From Phragmitibacter flavus (GTDB lineage Bacteria; Verrucomicrobiota; Verrucomicrobiia; Verrucomicrobiales; Verrucomicrobiaceae), in the NCBI RefSeq assembly GCF_005780165.1, contig NZ_VAUV01000012.1, positions 124,001 through 188,000 on the forward strand: DNA of 64,000 nucleotides. Direction: 5' to 3'. A program made the translations under genes and the position numbers. The notes under the pieces are model-generated. The model searched no databases. It was not told the DNA's origin and saw nothing but the letters and a program-made list of their open reading frames with translations. The first letter of the stretch is position 1; every line of letters starts with the position of its first letter. This document shows, in pieces, positions 16,301 through 24,574 of this stretch.

Positions 16301-18109
16301 TTTTTGTCGGGTAGCAGGCTGCAGGTTTACAATCAACTGACGGTGAGCAGCGGAGAGTTTACCGTGGTGAGTGGTCGTTCAGTGGTGCAGGGTGGGACGG
16401 TATTTGTGCCGGGCGAATTTTACAAGTTGGGAGCAGGGACTCTGGATGCGCGTTCAAGTTTTGTGGTTGCCGGGAACAGTTTTATTCGCAGTGGTGCACT
16501 GGCGGTAAACGGCACTTTTCAGACGCCATTGCTGGTGGTGTCTCCTGGAGGAACGTTGATGGGTGAAGGTCTGGTGATTGGTAATGTCTTAAACAGTGGA
16601 ACGGTTGCTCCGGGAAACTCCATTGGGGAGCTTGCGATTTTGGGGGATTATCGGCAGACCAGGCAGGGGACTTTGCAGATAGAGGTGGGCAGTGTGAATC
16701 GTCATGATGTGCTGTCGGTCAGTGGACTGGCGGACTTGGACGGCACTTTGGAAATTGCTTCGCTGGGTTATCGTCCCAAGTATGGTGATCAGGTGCCGTT
16801 TCTCAGGGCGGGTCGGATTACGGGCACGTTCGATGAAATTTTGATGCCGGATCCTGAGGTGAAGCGTGGTCGGTTTTTGAATTTAGGCAATGTGGGCGTT
16901 TTGCTGGTGGCACCAACGAGTTATACATTGGTGGCGGAGACGCATAACCAGACGAGGGTGGCCGCGGCGCTTGATGAATGGATTGGCATTGAGAGCGGGG
17001 ACGTTGGATCGGTGACCTTGGCTTTGGATCTGTTGCGCGAGGAGCAATATCCCCAGGCATTTGAGGCGATCATGCCGGGTTTTTATGACGCGGCGTTGAG
17101 CACGGCAATTGAATTGAGCCATGGTCAGGGGCAGTTGTTGCATCAACAGTTGAGTGCGCGTCGAATTGGCGATCGGTTGAAGAACAGGCCGGTGTTGGCG
17201 GCTTCTTCAACGGACTCCGGGAAAGGGGCGAAGTTGGTGAAGCATGCGATCAAGCAGGTGGCCCAGGTGGATGAGAATGAATACCGCTGGAGTGCCTGGA
17301 TGCAGGGCAGCGGACTGTTCAGCAGAGGCGGACTCTCCCTCGTCCCTGGCGAAAACTTTGAATCCGGCACCTTCATCACCGGAGCCGACTACGCGCTTTC
17401 CGATCAATTCGCCCTCGGCATCTTCGCCGGCTACAGTGAAGGTTGGGGCGACTACGACAACGGCGGCGAGATCGATCTCGAGCGGATCCTTTTCGGCACC
17501 TACGCCACTGTCGATATCGGCAATTTTTATCTCAACACCGCCCTTGGCATCGGCACCGTTGACTACGACATCAACCGTCCCATCCAGTTCGCCACCCTCA
17601 ACCGCAGCGCCGGCAGCGAACCCGATGGCCACGAGTTCTTCGCATTGCTTGGTGGTGGCTACGACTTCCGTCGCGGCAACTGGACTTTCGGCCCCCAAGC
17701 CAGCCTGCAATACAGCAAGGTTTCCCTCGACAGCTTCACTGAAAGCGGAGCCGACAGTCTCAATCTGCGCATGAATGATCCCGATTCCGACAGCCTGCGA
17801 AGCTACCTCGGTGCCCGCGTGGCCTACACCATAAAGGCCACCGACCGCGTCGCCATCATTCCTGAACTGCGCGCCTTTTGGCAGCATGAATTCCTTGATG
17901 GCGACGAACTCAACGCCAGCCTGGATGGCGGTAGTGGCCCTGACTTCGCTTATGAAAGCGAACGCGACGACAAGGACGCCCTCTTCGTCGGAGCCGGACT
18001 CGGACTGCAAGTTGGCCCAAGATTCTACGCCAACCTGTATTACAACGTCGACCTCGGCCGCAATGATCCGAATCACAACATCAGCATCAGCGCCACCATT
18101 CGATTCTGA
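13364..18109 (+). CDS. Autotransporter with T5SS/PEP-CTERM-type repeats and beta-barrel
   Basis: 1581 aa type Va secretion protein. Residues 1-67 form an extended signal peptide: a polar, charged N-region and then WILCLVMPIALGLLAHGMAS. The passenger (about 70-1290) is a beta-helix built of repeats with the pattern GAGSxW, a VG or IG step and GxLxVxxGG, as in the T5SS/PEP-CTERM-associated repeat family. The last ~260 residues (from about 1322) are a 12-strand outer-membrane barrel ending in the required aromatic residue (ISATIRF). The passenger is shown on the cell surface, perhaps for adhesion. Base composition changes abruptly where the barrel begins (near 17330): G-rich passenger codons give way to C-rich codons. 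It is divergent from the LuxR-type gene. Confidence 0.92.
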   Translation: MMKRTRFGQAGGVVLVAGEMHSKNRSTEEVPHEAEVRVNREQGRSRWILCLVMPIALGLLAHGMASGQSVWNAGSADWFVGTNWTPNGVPALGDSVTIDNGGMAMIGAVGAEAGTTFVDDGQILVSAGGGLTTNGVTFLGNVADLTGVLVVNGAGANWKGAGIYVAREGNGVFQVSDGGTAENFFVAIADSSDSFGTAIVTGAGSTWTTLSVEVGQGGEGRLNIENGGVMTSDASVVETRIGYGDGSKGTVLVDGPGSNWTINGGPMILADRGEALMTVSNTATVIVDGEVFIGLRTGNQSEGNGVLDVESGGMFTSGAGITIGGDDVVNGTTGGDGEMRVTDAGKVVSGGASFIGRSEDSVGFVQVSGVGSSWVLGGGGGALTIGEEGRGVLSVDNEGLVRSGSTTLGGELGAIGSGFVTGAGSLWEVSGALVLGDGGHGIFNVVEGAKLTAASGLFGAQVGSEAYGKVSDAGSRLEIAGNLVVAELSAMAGLEAMDGGGVSVGMNLGIGNGAGSDGYMFLSGQATEGQVAGTATIGRQGNGRFTIGTGARLTTGSAIMGELDGFSRGIMVGEGAEWVVNGDMVLSDVNSEAQLVLLDGAEVSTTGFAVIGRGADSDGLVRVEGLNSEWTIGGYLGVGDAGVGQLNVKDGGFVSAAGTTVGVQAGGDGGILVQGATSSMEVTDLTVGLAGAGEVSIVDEAAMAASGNVLVGGDALGEGTLMVANGGTFSSASMVVANAAGSTGEVVIGDGLAPGVIDTPVITGGAGDASVTFNHNSAGYVFDPLLTGNLDVFFESTGTTIFDNANTYVGSTTVASGQVVTLNSNAFGTGPLLLNGGVLAPQGLLQVDSSVWSGGQLFLTPAIGDQLQVVQSFNNGGGGEFLIGVPGLELTTYDLVTFATSDFTEDQLSAVFDIQNVEFDYDLLLTPDRVQLTILGATATGEILQNSAPVLIPTFADFIVNGQVRTGELDENNTIRSLIFLSGSRLQVYNQLTVSSGEFTVVSGRSVVQGGTVFVPGEFYKLGAGTLDARSSFVVAGNSFIRSGALAVNGTFQTPLLVVSPGGTLMGEGLVIGNVLNSGTVAPGNSIGELAILGDYRQTRQGTLQIEVGSVNRHDVLSVSGLADLDGTLEIASLGYRPKYGDQVPFLRAGRITGTFDEILMPDPEVKRGRFLNLGNVGVLLVAPTSYTLVAETHNQTRVAAALDEWIGIESGDVGSVTLALDLLREEQYPQAFEAIMPGFYDAALSTAIELSHGQGQLLHQQLSARRIGDRLKNRPVLAASSTDSGKGAKLVKHAIKQVAQVDENEYRWSAWMQGSGLFSRGGLSLVPGENFESGTFITGADYALSDQFALGIFAGYSEGWGDYDNGGEIDLERILFGTYATVDIGNFYLNTALGIGTVDYDINRPIQFATLNRSAGSEPDGHEFFALLGGGYDFRRGNWTFGPQASLQYSKVSLDSFTESGADSLNLRMNDPDSDSLRSYLGARVAYTIKATDRVAIIPELRAFWQHEFLDGDELNASLDGGSGPDFAYESERDDKDALFVGAGLGLQVGPRFYANLYYNVDLGRNDPNHNISISATIRF

Positions 18110-18119
18110 TTACGGAATG

Positions 18120-18180
18120 TGGAAGGCTCGTCTCGAGCCTTACGGATGGGATGAAAGGCCCGGGACGAGCCTTCTACTTT
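18120..18180. repeat. REP-like palindromic repeat, copy 3
   Basis: Palindromes AAGGCTCGTCTCGAGCCTT at 18123-18141 and AAGGCCCGGGACGAGCCTT at 18155-18173 are followed by the shared tail CTACTTT. It is the third copy of the family at 7561 and 8704, here with a shorter spacer. It fills the gap between the convergent autotransporter and acpS genes and may act as a two-way terminator. Confidence 0.9.
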
Positions 18181-18182
18181 AT

Positions 18183-18563
18183 TTAACCGATCAAGACAAC
18201 GGAGGCGGCGGCGGATTGAGCGGTGTGAGTAAGGCTGACGAAGCTTTGTTGGACACCAAGGGCGGCGGCTCGTTCGGCGGCGGCGCCGTGAAGATGAAGG
18301 ATGGGTTCGCCGGAGGGTTCGCGAAGGACCTCAATGTCCTTCCAGGAGATGCCCTGGGCGAAGCCGGTGCCGAGGGCTTTGGCGGCGGCTTCTTTGGCGG
18401 CAAAGCGGGCGGCGTAATGAAGTGGGGCGGTCACAGAGCCGTTGCAGTAGGCGCATTCGGCTTCGGTGAAGGTGCGATCGGTGAAGCGTTCGCCGTGTTT
18501 TTCCAGCATGACGCGAATGCGTTCTACATCCACCAGATCAAGGCCGAGGCGGAACACTTTCAT
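18183..18563 (-). CDS. acpS: Holo-[acyl-carrier-protein] synthase
   Basis: 126 aa, normal for AcpS. It moves the 4'-phosphopantetheine arm from CoA to a serine of acyl carrier protein. The magnesium-binding start GLDLVDVERIRVMLEK and the helix FAAKEAAAKALGTG with the catalytic Glu are present, ending with SLTHTAQSAAASVVL. The start was chosen at MKVFRLGLDL, 5 bp after the pdxJ stop; the open frame upstream is Arg/His-rich noise inside pdxJ. Third gene of a purH-pdxJ-acpS run. Confidence 0.95.
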   Translation of the reverse strand: MKVFRLGLDLVDVERIRVMLEKHGERFTDRTFTEAECAYCNGSVTAPLHYAARFAAKEAAAKALGTGFAQGISWKDIEVLREPSGEPILHLHGAAAERAAALGVQQSFVSLTHTAQSAAASVVLIG

Positions 18564-18568
18564 GAAGG

Positions 18569-19312
18569 TCACGCCTGGTAGGTCTTCATCACGATGAGCA
18601 TCTCGCCGATGGCGCGGCGCAGACCAACGGTGATGGAGCGTGAGATGAGGTGATGGCCGATGTTGAGTTCGGCGAGGTGAGGGACGGCGAAGAGGTCGCG
18701 CAGGTTGTCGGTGGTGAGTCCGTGACCAGCATTGACCTGAAGGCCGAGGCTTTGGGCCAGGGTCGCGGCGGCGGCAAGGCGGGCGACTTCGACATTGCGT
18801 TCGTCGCCTTGATAGTTGGCGAAGGTGCCGGTGTGGAGTTCGACCATGTCGGCTCCGCAATCGGCGGCGGCGTAGATGTGGTCGAGGATGGGATCGACGA
18901 AGAAGCTGACGAGGGTGCCGTTTGCCTTCAAGCGGGCGGTGGTTTGCGTCAGGGATTCAAGATGGTTGATGACGTCGAGTCCGCCTTCGGTGGTGATTTC
19001 TTCGCGGTTTTCGGGAACCAGGCAGGCGAAGTCGGGTTGGATTTCGAGGGCAATGTCGAGGATCTCGGGCGTGTTGCCCATCTCGAGATTGAGCTTCACG
19101 AGGAGCTCTTTTTTGAGGAGGTAGACATCGGCGTCCTGAATGTGGCGGCGGTCGGCGCGGAGGTGGAGGGTGATCGAGTTGGCTCCTGCCGCTTCGACCT
19201 CGCGGGCGGCGGCGAGAAGGTCGGGCTCGGCGTTGTGGACGTCGGGCATTTTCGCATAGCGGGCCTGACGCAGGGTGGCGACGTGGTCGATGTTGACCCC
19301 GAGGTGAAGCAT
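18569..19312 (-). CDS. pdxJ: Pyridoxine 5'-phosphate synthase
   Basis: 247 aa TIM barrel that condenses 3-amino-2-oxopropyl phosphate with deoxyxylulose 5-phosphate to make pyridoxine phosphate. Signatures are LGVNIDHVATLRQARY at the N-terminus, GANSITLHLRADRRHIQDAD, VSFFVDPILD, ELHTGTFANY and VNAGHGLTTDNL. The start at 19312 gives the normal family length; an open extension to 19576 is not homologous. The pdxJ-acpS order is common in bacteria. Confidence 0.96.
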   Translation of the reverse strand: MLHLGVNIDHVATLRQARYAKMPDVHNAEPDLLAAAREVEAAGANSITLHLRADRRHIQDADVYLLKKELLVKLNLEMGNTPEILDIALEIQPDFACLVPENREEITTEGGLDVINHLESLTQTTARLKANGTLVSFFVDPILDHIYAAADCGADMVELHTGTFANYQGDERNVEVARLAAAATLAQSLGLQVNAGHGLTTDNLRDLFAVPHLAELNIGHHLISRSITVGLRRAIGEMLIVMKTYQA

Positions 19313-19334
19313 GGTGGCGAGGGGATTGATTAAA

Positions 19335-20873
19335 TTAGTGTTTGAAGTGGCGGACCTTGGTGAAGACCATGGCCATTTTGCGCTCGTTGGCGGCGTCGAT
19401 GACTTCCTGGTCGCGCATGGAGCCACCGGGTTGGATGGCGCTGGTGGCACCGGCTTCAGCGGCGGCAATGAGGCCGTCAGCAAAGGGGAACATGGCGTCG
19501 GAACCCACGGCGCTGCCCTGGAGGGAGAGTCCGGCTTCCTTGGCTTTCCAAACGGCGATGCGGCACGAGTCCACACGGCTCATCTGGCCAGCGCCGATGC
19601 CGAGGGTGCGGTCGGAAGAGGCGAAGACGATGGCGTTGGACTTGACGTGTTTGACGACGCGCCAGGCGAAGCGCATGGCTTCGATTTCGTCTTTGGTGGG
19701 GGGACGTTGGGTGACGACTTTGTCTTCGATGCCATCGAGGCCGAGAGCTTTGTAGTCGCTGTCCATGACCATGATGCCGCCGGGGGCGGAACGGATGGTG
19801 GGTTGTTTGAGGGCTTCCTCGACGCCAGGAAGCATCTCGATGAGGCGGAGGTTTTTCTTTTTCTGGAGATGGGCACGGGCGTCGGCTTCGTATTCGGGTG
19901 CGATGATGACGTCGGTGAAGATTTCGCCGATGACTTTCGCGAGGGCGAGGGTCATGGGACGGTTGGTGACGATGACACCGCCGAAGGGGGCTTGGCGGTC
20001 GGTTTCGAAAGCTTTTTCCCAAGCTTCGCGCAGGTCTTCGTCGGCACAACCAACGCCGCAGGGGTTGGTGTGTTTGAGGATGGCGACGGTGGGGCGGCGG
20101 AACTCGAGGGCGATGGCGGCGGCGCTTTCGATGTCGAGGATGTTGGTGTAGCTGAGGTCCTTGCCGTGAAGTTTCTCGAAATAGTCACCGAAGTTTCCGT
20201 AGAGTGAGGTGGCCTGGTGCGGGTTGTCACCGTAGCGCAGTTCGCTGTAGAGGGGGAGGCTGAGGTTGAAGGTTTTGGCGCACTCCTGTTCGTTGTTGAG
20301 GTAGCGGGCAATGGCGGCGTCGTAGTCGGCAGTGCGTTGGAAGACCTTCCAGGCGAGGCGTTCGCGGGTGGAGAGTTTGGTGTCGCCGTCGTTTTCTTTG
20401 ATCTCGGCGAGGACGCTGTCGTAGTCGGCGGGGTCGGTGATGACGGTGACCGCAGAGTAATTTTTGGCGGCGGAGCGCAGCATGGAAGGGCCGCCAATGT
20501 CGATGTTTTCGATGGCCTCTTCGAGTTCAACGCCGGGTTTTGCGATGGTTTCTTCGAAGGGGTAGAGGTTGACGACAACGAGGTCGATGGGCGGAATGTC
20601 GTGTTTTTTGGCCTGTTTTTCGTGTTCAGGCAGGTCGCGGCGTTGAAGGAGACCGCCGTGGATGCGTGGATGGAGGGTTTTGACGCGACCGTCGAAGCAT
20701 TCGGGGAAGCCGGTGTAGTCGGAGACTTCGATGACGGCGATGTCGTTGGACTGGAGGAATTTGGCGGTGCCGCCGCTGGAGAGAAGTTCGACGCCGAGGT
20801 CAGCAAGCCCTTTGGCAAATTCGGCGAGGCCCGACTTGTCGGACACGGAAAGGAGCGCACGTTTGATGCTCAT
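19335..20873 (-). CDS. purH: Bifunctional AICAR transformylase/IMP cyclohydrolase
   Basis: About 512 aa from [15 protein letters not shown]; an extra Met codon sits just before at 20876. It catalyses the last two steps of IMP synthesis. The N-terminal MGS-like cyclohydrolase domain (about 1-145) has [13 protein letters not shown] and LYPFEETI. The C-terminal transformylase domain has [14 protein letters not shown], the catalytic Lys-His in [12 protein letters not shown], and [16 protein letters not shown] near the end. It precedes pdxJ by 22 bp. Confidence 0.97.
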   Translation of the reverse strand: MSIKRALLSVSDKSGLAEFAKGLADLGVELLSSGGTAKFLQSNDIAVIEVSDYTGFPECFDGRVKTLHPRIHGGLLQRRDLPEHEKQAKKHDIPPIDLVVVNLYPFEETIAKPGVELEEAIENIDIGGPSMLRSAAKNYSAVTVITDPADYDSVLAEIKENDGDTKLSTRERLAWKVFQRTADYDAAIARYLNNEQECAKTFNLSLPLYSELRYGDNPHQATSLYGNFGDYFEKLHGKDLSYTNILDIESAAAIALEFRRPTVAILKHTNPCGVGCADEDLREAWEKAFETDRQAPFGGVIVTNRPMTLALAKVIGEIFTDVIIAPEYEADARAHLQKKKNLRLIEMLPGVEEALKQPTIRSAPGGIMVMDSDYKALGLDGIEDKVVTQRPPTKDEIEAMRFAWRVVKHVKSNAIVFASSDRTLGIGAGQMSRVDSCRIAVWKAKEAGLSLQGSAVGSDAMFPFADGLIAAAEAGATSAIQPGGSMRDQEVIDAANERKMAMVFTKVRHFKH

Positions 20874-20991
20874 CAAGATTTAATGAATAAATGGTGTTTC
20901 GTTGGCGAGCAGTTGAACTTACGGGGATTTGGAGGTGTGCAAAGGGAAATATGAGCAGGGGGAAGGGATAAGAGAAAAGGTGTAAGTGATT

Positions 20992-21291
20992 TTAGGCTCC
21001 TGATCCGAGGGTGCGGAGGAGGTGGAAGGGGTAGAGGCCGGTGTTGTGGCCGTCGGAGAATCGGAATTGAATGGCATAGTTGCCGACGATGTTCCACCCT
21101 TTGACGGTGACGCCGGGGTATTCTTTTTGAGTGGTGCCACCGTAGGTTTTGCCGAGGAGATCCTGTTCGCCGGTGTTTTCCGCGCTTGGGGAGGCGGCAC
21201 GAAGTTTTTCCATGGAGATATATGTCTCAGTGCTGTCGGACCAGAGGATGGCGATTTCGTTTCCGATGGCGGCAATGTTGGAGGGGATCAT
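20992..21291 (-). CDS. DUF971 (GBBH-like N-terminal domain) protein
   Basis: 99 aa. The pattern IGNEIAILWSDSTETYISMEKLR, then VKGWNIVGNYAIQFRFSDGHNTGLYPFHLLRTL, is the DUF971 fold, which resembles the N-terminal domain of gamma-butyrobetaine hydroxylase. In bacteria such small proteins are sometimes linked to Fe-S cluster handling, but the role is unproven. It stands alone between purH and fabH with 115 and 224 bp gaps. Confidence 0.85.
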   Translation of the reverse strand: MIPSNIAAIGNEIAILWSDSTETYISMEKLRAASPSAENTGEQDLLGKTYGGTTQKEYPGVTVKGWNIVGNYAIQFRFSDGHNTGLYPFHLLRTLGSGA

Positions 21292-21515
21292 GGAGAGATG
21301 GTGTGGTGGTTTGGGGCGGTTGGCAATGGCCGCTGTGGTGATCGGTGCCGGTCCGAAACTAACTCATCAAGGGGTCACGGAGTCGATGTTACGTGCGGCT
21401 TTGAATGAACCGGAATCACTCTGCCTACAAGCAGGTGGGACCCCCGTGAAATCAAGGTGAAGAAGAATGGCCGAAGAGCGGAAGGAAATCCACGCGCTCC
21501 CATCGACTTGATTGA

Positions 21516-22487
21516 TTACCAGCGGATGACGGTGCTGGCCCAGGTGAATCCGCCTCCAAAGGCGACCAGCAGGATGATGTCGCCTTTTTTCATGCGGCCC
21601 TGACGGTTGGCTTCATCAAGGGCCACGGGAATGGTGGCGGCGCTGGTATTGCCGTATTTGTCGACATTGACGAAGGCTTTTTCGGGGGGGAGCCCGAGGC
21701 GTTCAGCGACGGCGTTGATGATGCGAAGGTTGGCCTGGTGGGGGACGACGAGATCGATGTCGGCGGTGGTCAGACCTGCCTCAGCGAGGGCTTTGTTTGC
21801 GGCGTCGAGCATGCAGGTGACGGCGTGCTTGAAGGTTTCGCGGCCTTCCATGTGAATGATGTTCGGCTGGGCAGGATCTGCGGGCGTGATGACTTTGAGG
21901 AGGTTTGAATGGTTGCCATCGGAGGCCATGATGCTGGAGAGCACGCGCCCGGGTGCGTCGGCATTGTCCTCGGAACGGATGATGGCGGCTCCGGCGCCGT
22001 CGCCGAAGAGGACGCAGGTGTTGCGGTCTTTCCAGTTGATGAGGGGGGAGAGCTTTTCTGCACCAATGATGAGGGCCGTTTTGCGGGTGCCGTCGTTGAG
22101 ATAGTGGCGGGCGGTTTGAAGGGCGAACAGGAAACCGGAGCAGGCGGCGCTGATGTCGAATCCGACGGCATTGATGGCTCCAATTTTTCTTTGCACGAGG
22201 CAGGCGGTGGCGGGGAAGACCATGTCGGGAGTGACGGTGGCGACAATGATGAGATCGATCTCTTCCGCAGTGACTCCGGCCATCTCCATGGCGCGCAGTG
22301 AGGCGGTGGCGGACATGTCGCTGGTCATTTCGCTTTCGGCAGCGATGCGTCGTTCGCGGATGCCGGTGCGGGAGGTGATCCATTCATCAGAAGTTTCGAC
22401 CAATTTTTCAAGGTCGGCATTGGTCATGATGTGTTCGGGCATGTAACTGCCGGTGCCGAGGATGCTGCAGGCGCAGGGATTAGACAT
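21516..22487 (-). CDS. fabH: Beta-ketoacyl-ACP synthase III
   Basis: 323 aa from the ATG at 22487. It starts fatty-acid synthesis by condensing acetyl-CoA with malonyl-ACP. The catalytic Cys116 is in FDISAACSGFLFAL, the His in VVPHQANLRIINA and the Asn in KYGNTSAATIPVAL. DEWITSRTGIRERRIA near the N-terminus is typical. The start overlaps the end of plsX by 8 bp, supporting translational coupling. The upstream ATG at 22520 would add 11 residues inside plsX. Confidence 0.96.
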   Translation of the reverse strand: MSNPCACSILGTGSYMPEHIMTNADLEKLVETSDEWITSRTGIRERRIAAESEMTSDMSATASLRAMEMAGVTAEEIDLIIVATVTPDMVFPATACLVQRKIGAINAVGFDISAACSGFLFALQTARHYLNDGTRKTALIIGAEKLSPLINWKDRNTCVLFGDGAGAAIIRSEDNADAPGRVLSSIMASDGNHSNLLKVITPADPAQPNIIHMEGRETFKHAVTCMLDAANKALAEAGLTTADIDLVVPHQANLRIINAVAERLGLPPEKAFVNVDKYGNTSAATIPVALDEANRQGRMKKGDIILLVAFGGGFTWASTVIRW

Positions 22488-23493
22488 GAGAGAGGGCGTA
22501 GGAGGCAATGGCGGCCTCAATGTGAGGGTTGACTTGATGTTCGACGGCTTCGCTGGCGACGCGAAGGGCGTTCATGATGGCGATGGGAGAGCTGCTGCCG
22601 TGACCGATGATGACGGTGCCGCGCAGGCCGAGGAGGGGGCTGCCGCCGTAGGTTTCGTAGCTGCCGCGTTTTTTCACGGTGCGGAAGGCTTCCTTGGCGA
22701 GGAGGGCACCCATTTTTCGAATGGGTTTGGCTTCAATCTCCTTTTTGAGCCATTTGAACATGATTTTGGCCGTGGCTTCGCAGCTTTTGAGGACGACATT
22801 GCCGGTGAAGCCGTCGCAGACGATGACGTCGAGCGGGGTTTCAAAGATGTCGTGGCCTTCGACATTGCCTTTGAAATTGATGGGTGCCTTGCGGAGAAGG
22901 GTGAAGGCGGCCTTGGTGAGGTCGTTGCCCTTGTAGTCTTCTTCGCCGACGGACATCAGGCCGATGATGGGGTTTTCTCGACCATGGACGTGCCTGGTGT
23001 AGACGGAGCCCATCAAGGCGTATTGGACGAGATGGTTGGCTTTGGCGTCGGGATTGGCTCCCGCATCGAGCAGGTAGCAAACGCCGTTTTCATTGGGCAT
23101 GGGGCTGGCGATGCCGGGGAAGTCGACGCCTTCGAGTCGACCGAGCATGAGGGTGGCGGCGGTGACGGCGGCTCCGGTGTGGCCGGCGCTGACGACAGCC
23201 TGGCATTCGCCGGATTTGACCAAGTTGACGGCGACGGTGATGGAGGAGTTTTTCTTCTTACGGACGGCGTCGAGTCCGGAGTCGGCCATTTCAACCACTT
23301 GGGTGGCTTCGACGATCTCGATGCGGTGCCGCTGACCGACTTTCTGGTGGTCAAGTTCGCGCTTGAGGAGGTCGGTGGGACCGGTGAGGTAAAATTTTTC
23401 GATCTGCGGGAGAGCATCGAGGGCGAGCTTAAGGCCGCCGATAGGATTTTGTGGGGCGATGTCACCGCCCATCGCGTCGAGGACGATTTTCAT
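22480..23493 (-). CDS. plsX: Phosphate acyltransferase PlsX
   Basis: 337 aa. It converts acyl-ACP to acyl-phosphate for phospholipid synthesis. The N-terminus MKIVLDAMGGDIAPQNPIGG is the family hallmark, followed by VVSAGHTGAAVTAA, PMPNENGVCYLLDAGAN and VCDGFTGNVVLKS. It is cotranscribed with fabH. Upstream lies a 393-bp gap and then rpmF, the usual order yceD-rpmF-plsX-fabH. Confidence 0.96.
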   Translation of the reverse strand: MKIVLDAMGGDIAPQNPIGGLKLALDALPQIEKFYLTGPTDLLKRELDHQKVGQRHRIEIVEATQVVEMADSGLDAVRKKKNSSITVAVNLVKSGECQAVVSAGHTGAAVTAATLMLGRLEGVDFPGIASPMPNENGVCYLLDAGANPDAKANHLVQYALMGSVYTRHVHGRENPIIGLMSVGEEDYKGNDLTKAAFTLLRKAPINFKGNVEGHDIFETPLDVIVCDGFTGNVVLKSCEATAKIMFKWLKKEIEAKPIRKMGALLAKEAFRTVKKRGSYETYGGSPLLGLRGTVIIGHGSSSPIAIMNALRVASEAVEHQVNPHIEAAIASYALSHV

Positions 23494-23761
23494 TGAGAAC
23501 GGGTGGCGTTGAAGCGGAGGGCTAAGAACATGGGCGTCGCGGGAACAGGGAGAGTTTGGCGGTTATTTACGACGATGGGAAGGGAGGGGCATTGAACGGC
23601 TGCTGGGTTGCGTGTTCAAGTTTTTTGTCTCGGTAGACGATGGTTTTTGTGTAGGGGGCGGAGGGGAGGTGGTAGAATGGGGGAAAGGTTGAAAGCTAGC
23701 TGGACGAGTCGAGTGACAGAATGGGGGCGTCTAGGGTGAGGTGAGCGGGGAGACGTCCGGA

Positions 23762-23804
23762 GACAGGCAGAATGCCTGTCACACCCACAGGCTGCAAGCC
23801 TGTG
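23762..23804. repeat. Pair of short palindromes
   Basis: GACAGGCAGAATGCCTGTC (23762-23780) and CACAGGCTGCAAGCCTGTG (23786-23804) each have an 8-bp stem and a 3-base loop, separated by five bases. The two resemble each other (ACAGGC...GCCTGT). They look like a unit of a dispersed hairpin repeat different from the AAGGCTCG family. Only one copy is seen in the window. Confidence 0.6.
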
Positions 23805-23827
23805 TCACGGCCTGAGTGCAGAACAAA

Positions 23828-23858
23828 AATCCCTGGGTGACAGGGCACCACAGGGATT
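23828..23858 (-). terminator. Rho-independent terminator after rpmF
   Basis: Read on the - strand, AATCCCTG and CAGGGATT pair around an inner GGTG/CACC stem, and the hairpin is followed by a T run (GGGATTTTTGTTC). It lies 29 bp past the rpmF stop and would end the yceD-rpmF transcript. Confidence 0.75.
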
Positions 23859-23886
23859 CAGAAAGATTGGGAGGACGAGGGGGGAA

Positions 23887-24072
23887 TTAACCCGCTGCGT
23901 CGACGTCGAGCACCTGACGATCGCCATAATAGCCACAGGAAGGGCAGGCGATGTGGGAGGGGACGGCTGCGCCGCATGAGGAGCAGGTTTTAAGCTTGGG
24001 AGCTTTCCACTGGGTGGCGCCACGGCGAAGTTTTTGGCGGCTTTTGGATTGACGACGTTTCGGGACGGCCAT
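23887..24072 (-). CDS. rpmF: 50S ribosomal protein L32
   Basis: 61 aa, normal length. It starts MAVPKRRQSKSRQKLRRG and has a complete zinc ribbon of four cysteines (CSSCGAAVPSHIACPSCG), so this is the zinc-binding form. It follows the yceD-type gene with a 3-bp gap and ends at a terminator. Its bases are less skewed than those of its neighbours, as expected of a highly expressed, conserved gene. Confidence 0.97.
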   Translation of the reverse strand: MAVPKRRQSKSRQKLRRGATQWKAPKLKTCSSCGAAVPSHIACPSCGYYGDRQVLDVDAAG

Positions 24073-24075
24073 GGG

Positions 24076-24570
24076 TCAGGATTGTTTCGGTTGTTTGAAT
24101 TGGTCTAGGGCCTCCCAGGCATTGCCGCGTTGGTCGGGATCAAGGTCGTCAGAAAGGGGTTCCTGATTTGGCTCAAACCGTCCCTCTGCAGGGCACTCAC
24201 GGGGTGAAACGGTGCTGGTCTCACAACGTGGGTAGTTCGGAAGGGCTAACAAGATGTCTTCTCTTAGGGTGTTCGTCAAGTCGAATGGAAGATCATTTTT
24301 GAGAACGACATCGTGGAAGTAGGGGGAGAGGCGGATTTCGGTAAGGAAGTTCTCGGCGCAGCGACCACATTGGAGTTGAAAGGTGGCGGCGATTTCGCCG
24401 GTGACGATGAGGCCTTCGTCATCGCGCTGGACGTCGAGCTCGTAGGTGAGAGGCGTTTGCGGGCTGACGCTTTGGTCGTTTTCAATCTGGATGAGGTCGA
24501 TGGAGAGTTGACCTTCGAGTTGCAGGCCGTCGGAGGGCATGCGTTTGGGTTCGATGAGGAGAGGGGACAT
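24076..24570 (-). CDS. YceD/DUF177 family protein
   Basis: About 164 aa from the ATG at 24570. The DUF177 pattern is clear: a paired cysteine site FQLQCGRCAENF, then the acidic segment and the two further cysteines in YPRCETSTVSPREC. In other bacteria and in plants these proteins bind the 23S rRNA or its precursor and are needed for ribosome assembly, which fits coupling to rpmF. The apparent longer frame uses a TTG codon and translates a 7-bp tandem repeat, so it was not used. Confidence 0.9.
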   Translation of the reverse strand: MSPLLIEPKRMPSDGLQLEGQLSIDLIQIENDQSVSPQTPLTYELDVQRDDEGLIVTGEIAATFQLQCGRCAENFLTEIRLSPYFHDVVLKNDLPFDLTNTLREDILLALPNYPRCETSTVSPRECPAEGRFEPNQEPLSDDLDPDQRGNAWEALDQFKQPKQS

Positions 24571-24574
24571 TTTG

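Larger units (their letters stand above)
23494..23886. other. Intergenic region between plsX and rpmF
   Basis: This 393-bp stretch has no convincing gene. It holds the rpmF terminator (23828-23858) and two adjacent short palindromes (23762-23804). The rest, next to plsX, presumably carries the plsX-fabH promoter read leftwards, but no clear -10/-35 pair was seen. Confidence 0.6.

Noticed and set aside
14000-16600. Tandem DNA repeats in the autotransporter passenger
   Set aside because: The repeats are at protein level only and too diverged in DNA to be a true tandem array.
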